DNA from: Temperatibacter sp965603205
Lineage (GTDB): Bacteria > Pseudomonadota > Alphaproteobacteria > Sphingomonadales > Kordiimonadaceae
DNA: 64,000 bases
Direction: 5' to 3'
Assembly: GCA_965603205.1 (NCBI GenBank)
Contig: CBFDCC010000012.1
Coordinates: 16,273-80,272, forward strand
The position numbers and the translations under genes were made by a program. The notes under the pieces are model-generated. The model had not been told where the DNA came from, searched no databases, and saw nothing but the letters and a program-made list of their open reading frames with translations. Of this stretch, positions 52,766 to 60,750 are shown one piece after another (position 1 is the stretch's first letter; each line of letters starts with the position of its first letter).

Positions 52766-53695
52766 TCAATAGGCGCCCAACATATCGCCGCGTGCATGAA
52801 ACCCTTCTTCTCCGTGTAGAAAACCATTCGAGAATGGTATACCGCACATAATCGCATCTAACTTTTCCAGTGCAGCACCTACCTCAGTCTCATCGTTGCT
52901 TACAGATTTAAACAAGGCAGCCACTGCGACCATATCCACATTTTGTGGTGACAGGCGCAAACCAGATACACCAGCAGCCCGTAACGCTGGTAAATCTTCA
53001 ATCACGTTATGAACTGTATAGGACATGGTTTGAACCCCGTTAACCGCGAGGAATGGAGCGCCATCCACCGTGTCAACATCCATGCCATCACCGTCTTTAT
53101 CACAAACATACTGACACCCGCTTTTAGATAGGCCGTGGCTACGCGCATGATAACAGCGCGCTGAAATAGCAAGCGGTATTCGACCAAAAGCAAAGACCTC
53201 AACAGGCACTTCCACCGCACTGGAAATTGCGCCAATAGAGTTAAGATTAAGTTCAAATGGCAAGGTAAGATGATTTGCCCCGCTATCGGTAAATACACGC
53301 GCACTAGCGGGATTATAAATGTTGATATGCGGCCCAATGGCGAAGGGCGCGTCTTCCATAACAGCAATAGCAGATAAGTCATTCACCTCGACCGTCAGAT
53401 CAAGGTCGCGGCCAAGAGTGGCAACATCTCTTACTTGACCGCGCCAGCGCTCGGTCATCACCAATATTGGCGAGGCAAGCACAACCTCCTTCCCAGCTTT
53501 CATCAACCGATCAATGACACCAGGCATTAGTTTTTCAAAGAAAGGTGCCCGTTTTTCGCAGGTGATTTCTCCCACAACTACTCTGTCTACATCAGCTTCG
53601 TCAGCTATTTTATAATAAAAATCACGCCATGTATCGGGCGCCCAATTAAAATATACAGGGCCTAATGTTAGACCTAAATTCAGTTGATTTTTCAT
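52766..53695 (-). CDS. ubiV: UbiV, U32-family protein for O2-independent ubiquinone hydroxylation
   Basis: Partner of UbiU in the oxygen-independent ring hydroxylations of ubiquinone synthesis. U32 peptidase-like fold with [4Fe-4S] ligands visible: Cys46 (VVVGEITCEKRAPF), and Cys181, Cys194, Cys198 in RCYHARSHGLSKSGCQYVC. The last three match E. coli UbiV Cys180/193/197 with a constant offset. ATG 53695 lies 2 bases after the ubiU stop, behind AAGGGG; GTG 53707 is the longer alternative. Length is 309 aa. Confidence 0.9.
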   Translation of the reverse strand: MKNQLNLGLTLGPVYFNWAPDTWRDFYYKIADEADVDRVVVGEITCEKRAPFFEKLMPGVIDRLMKAGKEVVLASPILVMTERWRGQVRDVATLGRDLDLTVEVNDLSAIAVMEDAPFAIGPHINIYNPASARVFTDSGANHLTLPFELNLNSIGAISSAVEVPVEVFAFGRIPLAISARCYHARSHGLSKSGCQYVCDKDGDGMDVDTVDGAPFLAVNGVQTMSYTVHNVIEDLPALRAAGVSGLRLSPQNVDMVAVAALFKSVSNDETEVGAALEKLDAIMCGIPFSNGFLHGEEGFHARGDMLGAY

Positions 53696-53697
53696 GG

Positions 53698-54690
53698 TTA
53701 TTGCCACCCCTTTTTATAGGCACCTGTGGTTTGCTCACCACCTTCTGCCAGCGCACTAAGGTCTGGCAAATCTACGCTTTTACCCTGTGCCGCTTCGTCC
53801 AGCATATAACGAAAAGCTGAGACAACTTTACTTGTGTAGGCTTTGCCGCGCTGTCTGCCTTCTAACTTAAGTGCCGTTACGCCTGCCGCTACCAAATCGG
53901 GTAACACTTCAGCCACATTCAGACTTGTTGGGTCCTCAAATAAATAACTGACTTTCCCTCTGGCTTCAAAGCGCCCTTTGCATAGAGTCGGATAGCCCGC
54001 TGGCTCTCCGCTTTTAAAACTATTGATCGTAAACTCGCCAAGTTTAGAGACCATAGACGTGCCTTTTTCCTCATAGCGAACATGACTAGCTGGCGAGCAA
54101 ACCCCCTGCATGTTAGGGCTTTTTCCTGTGGCATAACTAGATAAAGAGCAACGCCCTTCTGTCATGACGCATAACCCCCCAAAACCAAATACTTCTGTCT
54201 CTACCTTGATCTCTTTATTGATTGCGGCAATTTCTGGTACCGTCAACACACGCGGCAGCACTACACGCCTGACGCCAAACCTATCTACATACCAGTTAAT
54301 CGATTCTATATTTGATGCTGCAGCCTGCACACTTAGATGACGGCGTAGATCAGGGGCGCTGCTGGCAGCGTATTCTAGCAATCCCACATCAGCCATAATC
54401 ACAGCGTCCACACCAATAGCATTGGCATCATCCACAGCCTTAAACCATGGACCGCTATCATCAGCTTTCATATAAGTGTTGAGCGCGATAAGCACATGGC
54501 GTCCCCTTAAATGGGCATATTCTACTGCCTCGGCCATTTCCTCACGCGTAAAATTTAACCCCGGGAAATTGCGCGCATTGGTCGCGTCTTGAAATCCGCA
54601 ATATACTGTGTCAGCCCCAGCATCAATCGCCGCACGAAATGCTGCTGGTGTACCCGCAGGGCATACCAATTCTAAAGTTTGATCTGTCAT
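53698..54690 (-). CDS. ubiU: UbiU, U32-family protein for O2-independent ubiquinone hydroxylation
   Basis: A 330-aa U32 fold protein forming a heterodimer with UbiV. The four cluster cysteines are Cys174, Cys181, Cys198 and Cys237, each exactly five residues later than the E. coli UbiU ligands Cys169/176/193/232. Motifs are ELVCPAGTPAAFRAAIDAGA and GFGGLCVMTEGRC. Its ATG overlaps the ubiT stop (ATGA), so ubiT, ubiU and ubiV are translationally coupled. Confidence 0.92.
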   Translation of the reverse strand: MTDQTLELVCPAGTPAAFRAAIDAGADTVYCGFQDATNARNFPGLNFTREEMAEAVEYAHLRGRHVLIALNTYMKADDSGPWFKAVDDANAIGVDAVIMADVGLLEYAASSAPDLRRHLSVQAAASNIESINWYVDRFGVRRVVLPRVLTVPEIAAINKEIKVETEVFGFGGLCVMTEGRCSLSSYATGKSPNMQGVCSPASHVRYEEKGTSMVSKLGEFTINSFKSGEPAGYPTLCKGRFEARGKVSYLFEDPTSLNVAEVLPDLVAAGVTALKLEGRQRGKAYTSKVVSAFRYMLDEAAQGKSVDLPDLSALAEGGEQTTGAYKKGWQ

Positions 54691-55379
54691 GGCGCTGCCT
54701 GTCCTTGTCTACTATTTTTATCTACTGAGCTACGGCGGCGTAGTTGTTTTTGAATTTTCGATACTGATTGCTCCACATCAGACAACCTGTCGCTATTGCT
54801 ATCTATTGCGCGCGTGAGCTTTGTTGTGAGACTGGTGGCTATTGTTTCCATGTCTGTTGCGGCTCTAGAAAAAACCCGATTGCCCAATGCTGCCAAACGG
54901 GTGGCCATTGGTGCCGCGGGCCCAAAAATTGAGCTTAAATCCTGCATCAAATCAATATCAGACCCATCAACAGCATTTCTCAGCGCCAAGACCGCCTCTG
55001 TGTCGCCTTTAATGATCAATTGCCTTGTAAAAAATAATGCATCTCCATCTATCTGCCCCTCTAGTAAAGCCATAAGTGTTAGCAATGGCCCGCTGATCGT
55101 CGCAGCCGTATCTATGGTCGCATCACGCGTTGCTGTTAGCGCTGGCTTAATGGGGTTTGCATCTAAAATTAAATCAAAGGGGATATCCGTGGCATTAATA
55201 CGAAAAACTGGACTAGCCACTGTTGTCATACGAGCAAAAACATCGCTATGACGGCGATGCATAACCGCAATTAATTGTGCTAAAATACGATTAATTGGTA
55301 TAAGGGGCAAAGGCTTTGCAGCTAATCCCAATAATAATATTGGTGAAAAGGGTGGATGGTGCTGTTCACTAAATGACAA
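54687..55379 (-). CDS. ubiT: UbiT-like SCP2 sterol-binding domain protein
   Basis: A lipid-binding SCP2-domain protein (about residues 50-160; FARMTTVASPVFRINATDIP, FFTRQLIIKGDTEAVLALRN). UbiT is the accessory, lipid-carrying third component of the oxygen-independent pathway. A C-terminal extension of about 60 residues, coiled-coil-like and ending basic (LSDVEQSVSKIQKQLRRRSS), goes beyond the E. coli protein (about 174 aa). TTG 55379 follows GGGAG at good spacing, giving 230 aa; the longest frame starts at GTG 55415 without a properly spaced SD. Confidence 0.82.
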   Translation of the reverse strand: MSFSEQHHPPFSPILLLGLAAKPLPLIPINRILAQLIAVMHRRHSDVFARMTTVASPVFRINATDIPFDLILDANPIKPALTATRDATIDTAATISGPLLTLMALLEGQIDGDALFFTRQLIIKGDTEAVLALRNAVDGSDIDLMQDLSSIFGPAAPMATRLAALGNRVFSRAATDMETIATSLTTKLTRAIDSNSDRLSDVEQSVSKIQKQLRRRSSVDKNSRQGQAAP

Positions 55380-55481
55380 TGGTGTCTCCCAAAGAATAGT
55401 CTTTGAATATGACACTTCCCGCTGGGGATATTAATTGCCTATAAATAATCTGACATGATATAGATCAAGTTTTAGTAACTA

Positions 55482-56423
55482 TCACTTAAAATCAGCAGGA
55501 TCAAACTCATAGGTAGTGTTACAGAATTGGCAATTAGCCTCGATCTTACCGTCTTTTACAGCGTGATCAATATCCTCGGCTGAGAAACCTTTTAGCGTAG
55601 TCTCTAATTTTTCGCGTGAACAACGGCAACCCTTTTCCATGCGTGAGGCATCATAAACCCGCACGCCATCTTCGTGGTATAGGCGGAAGAGTAACTGATC
55701 AAGGTCTAGCTGCGGATCAACAAGCTCTTCAGTTTTCACAGAGAGCATTAACACGCGAGCGCGCTCCCACTCTTCGGCTGTATCACGCTCTAATATGCGC
55801 TCTTGTCCCTCTTCGCCGCGCGCTAAATGCTGGACCATAATACCGCCAGCGCGCCAATGACCACTAATCGGGTCACGCCCACAATTCAGGCTAATTTCCG
55901 TTGGGGTTTGTTCGCTATCGGTAAAATAATTGCGCGCTACGTCTGATAAGCTCGTACCCTTCAGATCGACAATACCCTGATAGCGCTCCATATCCTCACC
56001 CTGATCAATGGTCAGGGCTAAATAGCCGCTTTTATTACCAACAAGGCCGCCAAAAGATGGGTTTTTACCGTAATGTGACAACTTAACTTGATCAATCTCA
56101 GTATACCCACGCAGCACACCGCCGCCGGCTCCATTGCTAGCAAAATCAGCCACCATCATCGGGATAGGGCCATCACTTTTAGATTGAAGCGTAACAATGC
56201 CCTCATATTTCATGGCAGACCCGAGCATGGCCGTTAGCACCAGTAATTCGCCCAGTATTTTTGCCACAGGATCAGGATAATCATGCGCCCTTAAAATCTG
56301 ATCCACCACAGTGCCAAGACGCACAGCGCGACCGCGCACATCCATCTCGTCAATAGAGAAAGGACGCACCTCGTTATCGCGGCTACCCTCTGGGTCATTT
56401 ATTACAATCGGCGTTTTGGTCAT
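55482..56423 (-). CDS. hslO: Redox-regulated chaperone Hsp33
   Basis: A holdase activated by oxidation. Its 313 residues end in the zinc/redox switch C-x-C (KGCRCSREK) and C-x2-C (ANCQFCNTTY). Other conserved parts are LLVLTAMLGSAMKYEG, PLVADF-like MMVADFASNGAGGGVLRGY and GLVGNKSGYLALTID. It is followed downstream of argF, an order conserved in many alphaproteobacteria. Repeat B lies between hslO and argF. Confidence 0.95.
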   Translation of the reverse strand: MTKTPIVINDPEGSRDNEVRPFSIDEMDVRGRAVRLGTVVDQILRAHDYPDPVAKILGELLVLTAMLGSAMKYEGIVTLQSKSDGPIPMMVADFASNGAGGGVLRGYTEIDQVKLSHYGKNPSFGGLVGNKSGYLALTIDQGEDMERYQGIVDLKGTSLSDVARNYFTDSEQTPTEISLNCGRDPISGHWRAGGIMVQHLARGEEGQERILERDTAEEWERARVLMLSVKTEELVDPQLDLDQLLFRLYHEDGVRVYDASRMEKGCRCSREKLETTLKGFSAEDIDHAVKDGKIEANCQFCNTTYEFDPADFK

Positions 56424-56436
56424 TATTTTAAAAATC

Positions 56437-56483
56437 GGCGAATGATCGCCGCCTCCTACTTAGTCGGTACGGAACCGCCTAAT
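56437..56483 (+). repeat. Dispersed intergenic repeat, copy B1
   Basis: GGCGA-ATGA-TCGCC hairpin, core GCCTCCTACTTAGTCGGTACGG, then AACCGCCTAAT. It is closest to the inverted copy at 60345-60397. It lies immediately upstream of hslO, within its promoter region. Confidence 0.75.
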
Positions 56484-56492
56484 TATTTCGTC

Positions 56493-56512
56493 ATTCCCGT
56501 GTAGACGGGAAT
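56493..56512. repeat. CGTCATTCCC-type stem-loop
   Basis: ATTCCCGT-GTAG-ACGGGAAT, perfect 8-bp stem, preceded by CGTC. It is the kind of short palindrome widespread in proteobacterial intergenic DNA. A related CGTCACTCC stem follows repeat copy A at 31125, so the pairing recurs. Confidence 0.7.
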
Positions 56513-56543
56513 CTCTATTCGTTCAAGCACCACTGGTGGCTAT

Positions 56544-56590
56544 CCTCGCATAAGCTCGGCCGCACAGTCGCTCGGTACGGCTTCGCCTAT
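56544..56590 (+). repeat. Dispersed intergenic repeat, copy B2 (degraded)
   Basis: CCTCGCATAAGCTCGGC matches the left end of copy A with one change; the core is eroded but ends in GGTACGG, followed by CTTCGCCTAT. Together with B1 it fills the gap between hslO and argF. Confidence 0.65.
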
Positions 56591-56597
56591 GTTTCTT

Positions 56598-57530
56598 TTA
56601 TATCTTACCCAAGCACCAAGCCAGCACAGCCTTTTGAGCGTGCAGTCTATTTTCAGCTTCGTCCCAGATAATCGACTGACGACCATCAATAACAGAGGTT
56701 GTCACTTCTTCTTCGCGGTGCGCAGGCAGACAGTGCAAGAAAACCGCATCGTCAGACGCTAATCCCATCAATTTATCATTTACCTGATAAGGAGCGAGAG
56801 CTTTATGGCGCGCATCAGCGTCACTATCACCCATCGAAACCCAAGTGTCAGTGAGAAGCGCATCTGCGCTTTTCGCCGCAAGGTCAGGATCATCCGTAAC
56901 CGTCACATCACCGCCCGCAGCCTTCGCCCAAGCAATCACATCTGGATTAGGTAAATACCCATCAGGGCAAGCCAGCATGAGAGAGAAATCAAATCGCACA
57001 GCCGCATGAATAAGCGATGTTGCAACATTATTGCCGTCACCAAACCACGCAAGTTTTCGTCCAGTAATAGGACCGCGATTTTCCTCATACGCCATAACAT
57101 CCGCCATTAACTGGCATGGGTGAGAAAAATCAGTCAGCGCGTTAATCACAGGGACAGTGCCCTCAGCTGCTAATGCCTGCACCGATGCATGGCTATTGGC
57201 GCGAATCATCACCGCGTCCACATAACCACTGAGCACCTTAGCTGTATCGGCAATGGTTTCGCCGCGACCCAACTGCATACTATCACTTTGTAGAATAATC
57301 GAGGTGCCGCCTAATTGCTGCATGGCCATTTCAAAACTGATACGCGTGCGTGTGGATGATTTTTCAAAAACCATCGCAAGTGTATGGTCCGCTAACGGCG
57401 CACCTGCATCCACCTTGCCCTTTGGCCAACCTCTGCGCATTTCCTTCCAGTCCTGCGCTGTCGTGATGATAGAGCGCAACGTCTCGCTATCAAGATCATG
57501 GAGGTCTAAAAAATGGCGCGTATCAGTCAT
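56598..57530 (-). CDS. argF: Ornithine carbamoyltransferase
   Basis: Makes citrulline from ornithine and carbamoyl phosphate in arginine synthesis. Its 310 residues contain the carbamoyl-phosphate motif KSSTRTRISFEMAM, the HPCQLMADV motif and the ornithine loop FLHCLPAHREEEV. argD is 11 bases upstream on the same strand, so they form an operon. Confidence 0.95.
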   Translation of the reverse strand: MTDTRHFLDLHDLDSETLRSIITTAQDWKEMRRGWPKGKVDAGAPLADHTLAMVFEKSSTRTRISFEMAMQQLGGTSIILQSDSMQLGRGETIADTAKVLSGYVDAVMIRANSHASVQALAAEGTVPVINALTDFSHPCQLMADVMAYEENRGPITGRKLAWFGDGNNVATSLIHAAVRFDFSLMLACPDGYLPNPDVIAWAKAAGGDVTVTDDPDLAAKSADALLTDTWVSMGDSDADARHKALAPYQVNDKLMGLASDDAVFLHCLPAHREEEVTTSVIDGRQSIIWDEAENRLHAQKAVLAWCLGKI

Positions 57531-57541
57531 TACTTCTCTCT

Positions 57542-58723
57542 TTAGCTTTTAATCGACCAGTCACTGAGCGCGGCATCTAAAATACTGATCGCTTCGTCTA
57601 TATGGTCCTCAGTTAAAATAAGTGGTGGCAAGAAACGCACCACCATATCACCAGCGACAGCTGGAATTAAGCCGCGATCAATCAGATCGACAACAGCGTC
57701 ACGTGTTGGCATATCAGGCATGCGAATACCCGCCATAAGGCCAAGACCACGCACCTCTGTTATTTGGTAAGGATAACGCTGCAACAAGCCAGCTAGGCGT
57801 GCGTGTAGCATTTCGCCCATGGCACATACATGATCTAAAAAGCCTGGCGCTAGCATCTCATCCAACACCGCGTTACCAACGGCCATCGCTAATGGGTTAC
57901 CACCATATGTGGTGCCGTGCGTACCAACAACCATACCACTTGCAGCGTCTTCTGTAGCCAGACAAGCCCCCAGCGGAAAACCACCACCAATGCCCTTAGC
58001 TACTGTGATGATATCAGGTGTAATATCCGACCATTCATAAGCAAATAATTTACCCGTACGGCCCATACCACACTGAATTTCATCCAGCACTAACAGCAGC
58101 CCATGTTCATCGCATATTTCACGCAGGGCCTGCATAGTCTCTTTTGGTATAGGGCGAATACCGCCCTCGCCCTGTACTGGCTCAACCATAATAGCGCCCG
58201 TGTTTGGTCCAATCGCTGCTTTCACAGCGTCGAGATCATTAAAGGGCACTACATCAAAACCATCAGGTAAAGGCTCAAACCCTTTTGTAAGTTTTTCCTG
58301 ACCCGCAGCTGCAATACCCGCCAGCGTGCGGCCATGAAAAGCCGACGCCATGGTGATCATGCGGTATTTGCCCTTATTGCCTTTGTCATGGTGATATTTA
58401 CGCACCATTTTGATGGCACACTCAATGGACTCAGCGCCAGAATTGGTAAAGAAAACCGTATCGGCAAAGCTATTAGCCACAAGGCGATCAGCCAGACGCT
58501 CTCCCTCTGGAATTTGATAGGTATTAGCGCAGTGCCATAATTTGCCTGCTTGATCGGTTAAAGCCTTCACGAGCGTTGGATGGCTGTGTCCCAGACACAT
58601 CACACCAATACCTGCATAAAAATCTAATCGCTTTTTGCCATCAGTATCATATAAATACATACCTTCACCGCGCTCAAAAGCGATAGGTAGGCGGGCATAT
58701 GTTGGCATTAGAGATGTGATCAT
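57542..58723 (-). CDS. argD: Acetylornithine aminotransferase
   Basis: PLP-dependent class-III aminotransferase in arginine synthesis. Its 393 residues contain FFTNSGAESIECAIKM, MVEPVQGEGGIRP and LLVLDEIQCGMGRTGK. The PLP Lys is in TVAKGIGGGFPLGA. It may also act on succinyl-diaminopimelate, as in other ArgD enzymes. The leader carries two inverted repeats. Confidence 0.95.
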   Translation of the reverse strand: MITSLMPTYARLPIAFERGEGMYLYDTDGKKRLDFYAGIGVMCLGHSHPTLVKALTDQAGKLWHCANTYQIPEGERLADRLVANSFADTVFFTNSGAESIECAIKMVRKYHHDKGNKGKYRMITMASAFHGRTLAGIAAAGQEKLTKGFEPLPDGFDVVPFNDLDAVKAAIGPNTGAIMVEPVQGEGGIRPIPKETMQALREICDEHGLLLVLDEIQCGMGRTGKLFAYEWSDITPDIITVAKGIGGGFPLGACLATEDAASGMVVGTHGTTYGGNPLAMAVGNAVLDEMLAPGFLDHVCAMGEMLHARLAGLLQRYPYQITEVRGLGLMAGIRMPDMPTRDAVVDLIDRGLIPAVAGDMVVRFLPPLILTEDHIDEAISILDAALSDWSIKS

Positions 58724-58740
58724 TTTAAAATTCCTGAAAA

Positions 58741-58800
58741 TCCCCTAATTCCTTTTAATTAAGGGGAATCTGAGAGGCTTCATTCGCTTAAGAATTAAGC
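58741..58800 (-). promoter_or_regulatory. Paired inverted repeats in the argD leader
   Basis: CCCCTAATT pairs with AATTAAGGGG (58742-58766), with one unpaired base. GCTTAA-GAA-TTAAGC is a perfect stem at 58786-58800. Both lie 20-80 bases upstream of argD and could be an operator or a leader structure. No ArgR box can be named with confidence. Confidence 0.35.
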
Positions 58801-58836
58801 ACGGGAAATCTGAAACCGTTTCTATGCTAAAATAGC

Positions 58837-58868
58837 AGCAGCCGGCATGTTATTTCATACCGGCTGCT
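58837..58868 (-). terminator. Terminator of the ABC permease gene
   Basis: AGCAGCCGGCATG pairs with CATACCGGCTGCT around a TTATTT loop, with one mismatch. On the minus strand it is followed by ATTTTAG. It separates the permease from argD. Confidence 0.8.
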
Positions 58869-58930
58869 ATTAGTTATTAAACGCTACAGTGCCGCGCTAC
58901 CCCTTGAAAGTCAACATCACTTTTTCTTAA

Positions 58931-59779
58931 TTATGACTTAAGGCGATAGCCTTTGCGAAAGGCTTGATAAATCACCAGCCACAAAATAATATTGATAGAC
59001 AGTGTATAGATCATACCCACAGTTAAATCACTATCGGCGCGACCAATAAAACCATAACGAAAGCCATCAATCATATAAAAGAATGGGTTCATTTTAGAGA
59101 AGGTCTGCCAGCCATCACTTAATCGCTCTATAGAATAGAAAGTGCCTGACAAAAGACTAAGGGGAGCGATGATAAAATTTGTCACAGCCGAAGTATGGTC
59201 AAATTTTTCTGCAACGATACCCGTCAAGACACCCATCAGAGACAACATGACTGTGGCCGTTAGTGCAAAATAAATAACTGCCCATAAATGCTCTATAGAT
59301 ATGGACACATTAGGCATTAACATAAAAGTCAGGCCAACAGACATGCCAACCATCAGACCGCGCGTCACCCCACCGGCCACAAAACCAGCGACCAATTCAC
59401 CCGCAGACAGCGGCGGCATAAGAACATCGACGATATTGCCACCAACTTTACCGATAACCAGCGAGCTAGAACTATTAGCAAATGAATTTTGCAGCATCGC
59501 CATCGCCATCAACCCAGGTGCTAAAAAAGTTGAATATGCCATACCATGAATACTGCGCCCATCACCACCGAGTGCAAGCGAGAAAATCAACATAAACAGA
59601 ACCGTCGTCACTGCAGGGGCTGCCAGTGTTTGGGTCCAAACTTTTAAAAACCGCCGAGTCTCTTTTTCATAGAGCGTATATAGACCAATCCAATTAATAG
59701 TGCCTATTGTTGCTTCGCCCATGGGTCTCATAGCGGGTCTAATGCCTGAATCAGCGGCTTGATCGTTGGTTTTAGTCAC
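58931..59779 (-). CDS. ABC-2 type transporter permease
   Basis: A 282-aa membrane protein with six predicted hydrophobic segments and the ABC-2/NodJ-YadH layout (LEKETRRFLKVW, LMAMAMLQNSFANSSSSLV, PLSLLSGTFYSIERL, NPFFYMIDGFRYGFIG). It would export a lipid, polysaccharide or drug with a separate ATPase. No ATPase gene is adjacent in this window. GTG 59779 follows GGAG at 6 bases; the longer frame to 59866 has no SD. It is divergent from gcrA. Confidence 0.88.
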   Translation of the reverse strand: MTKTNDQAADSGIRPAMRPMGEATIGTINWIGLYTLYEKETRRFLKVWTQTLAAPAVTTVLFMLIFSLALGGDGRSIHGMAYSTFLAPGLMAMAMLQNSFANSSSSLVIGKVGGNIVDVLMPPLSAGELVAGFVAGGVTRGLMVGMSVGLTFMLMPNVSISIEHLWAVIYFALTATVMLSLMGVLTGIVAEKFDHTSAVTNFIIAPLSLLSGTFYSIERLSDGWQTFSKMNPFFYMIDGFRYGFIGRADSDLTVGMIYTLSINIILWLVIYQAFRKGYRLKS

Positions 59780-59903
59780 AGAATACTCCATATTTTCTAA
59801 TAAATACGCCTTTGGCGAATCTCTTCTCTTGGCAAACAGGGTATTATACAGATATAAGCGGGACAAGAACTTAAACTAAAAGTGAACGTTAAAAGGAAAA
59901 TTA

Positions 59904-60341
59904 ATGGCTTGGACCGATGAACGCATCGCAGTACTTCGTAAATTATGGGACGATGGACTAAGCGCAAGTCAAATTGCTAAAGAACTAGCAGAAGGCGTTA
60001 CACGTAACGCTGTTATTGGCAAGGCACACCGACTTGGCCTAAAATCACGACCGTCTCCTGTTAAGACAGATGCTAGCAAAAAAACGGCGGCGGCTAAGCC
60101 AGCGCCCAAAAAAGCTACGCCCAAGAAAAAGAAATCATCCAGCAAGATTAGCTTGCTAGAGCTTACGGACCGTATGTGCAAATGGCCGCTTGGTCATCCG
60201 GGCGAAGCGGATTTCCATTTCTGTGGTAAAAATTCTGAGGCTGGCATGCCCTATTGCGCCAGTCACTGCGTTGAAGCCTATCAGGCGCAACCACCAAGAC
60301 GTGATCGCCGTAATCAGCCTGTCAAGGCACCGATTCGCTAG
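59904..60341 (+). CDS. gcrA: GcrA-family cell-cycle regulator
   Basis: A 145-aa protein opening MAWTDERIAVLRKLWDDGLS, a diagnostic GcrA start. GVTRNAVIGKAHRLGL is the helix-turn-helix. A basic Lys/Ala linker (about 50-80) precedes the C-terminal sigma70-contacting domain (MCKWPLGHPGEADFHFCG ... MPYCASHCVEAYQ). GcrA works with RNA polymerase at GANTC-methylated promoters. GANTC sites upstream of dnaA in this window are natural targets. Confidence 0.95.
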   Translation: MAWTDERIAVLRKLWDDGLSASQIAKELAEGVTRNAVIGKAHRLGLKSRPSPVKTDASKKTAAAKPAPKKATPKKKKSSSKISLLELTDRMCKWPLGHPGEADFHFCGKNSEAGMPYCASHCVEAYQAQPPRRDRRNQPVKAPIR

Positions 60342-60344
60342 TAT

Positions 60345-60397
60345 ATTAGGAACCAAAGGTTCCGTACCGACCAAGTGGGAGGCGGCGACCATTCGCC
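60345..60397 (-). repeat. Dispersed intergenic repeat, copy C (inverted)
   Basis: Read on the minus strand: GGCGA-ATGG-TCGCC hairpin, core GCCTCCCACTTGGTCGGTACGG, GAACC-TTT-GGTTC hairpin and CCTAAT. It is the best-preserved copy and starts just after the gcrA stop. Confidence 0.75.
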
Positions 60398-60413
60398 GCA
60401 ATCAACAAATTTC

Positions 60414-60440
60414 AAAGCCTCGCATTCACTGCGGGGCTTT
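60414..60440. terminator. Terminator between gcrA and the small membrane gene
   Basis: AAAGCCTCGC pairs with GCGGGGCTTT with one mismatch around a 7-base loop, followed by AATTTT. It can serve gcrA and the convergent small gene. Confidence 0.8.
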
Positions 60441-60475
60441 AATTTTGTGTGGCTAGGCGGCTGTATTGAGCGTTA

Positions 60476-60679
60476 TCAATCTAACAAACATAAAATACCG
60501 TAACAGCTATCCAGCACTTCATTAAAAAACACATAGAACACAGCATCGAGCGCTAGCATCACCACCAAGAAGGGCAGGCCTACATATAAAAGACCCTGTA
60601 AAAATGCATGCAGCGTTAGCCGCGGCGGGGCAAGACGCCACCCCATCACCGTTTCTATTTTTTTGCGTTTTTTAATCAT
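60476..60679 (-). CDS. Small inner-membrane protein
   Basis: A 67-aa protein with a basic start (MIKKRKKIE), then RLAPPRLTLHAFLQGLLYVG and a long hydrophobic helix (LPFLVVMLALDAVFYVFF), ending in a Cys-containing tail (DSCYGILCLL). The pattern RLTLxAFLQGLLYVGLP recalls small conserved alphaproteobacterial membrane proteins. It is divergent from the FemAB-like gene. Function unknown. Confidence 0.65.
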   Translation of the reverse strand: MIKKRKKIETVMGWRLAPPRLTLHAFLQGLLYVGLPFLVVMLALDAVFYVFFNEVLDSCYGILCLLD

Positions 60680-60750
60680 GAGCCAAGCTTAATTGACAAA
60701 GTGATCACTGGCAACATTGCTTTTTACACAAGGCAGCGATACAAAAAGTA

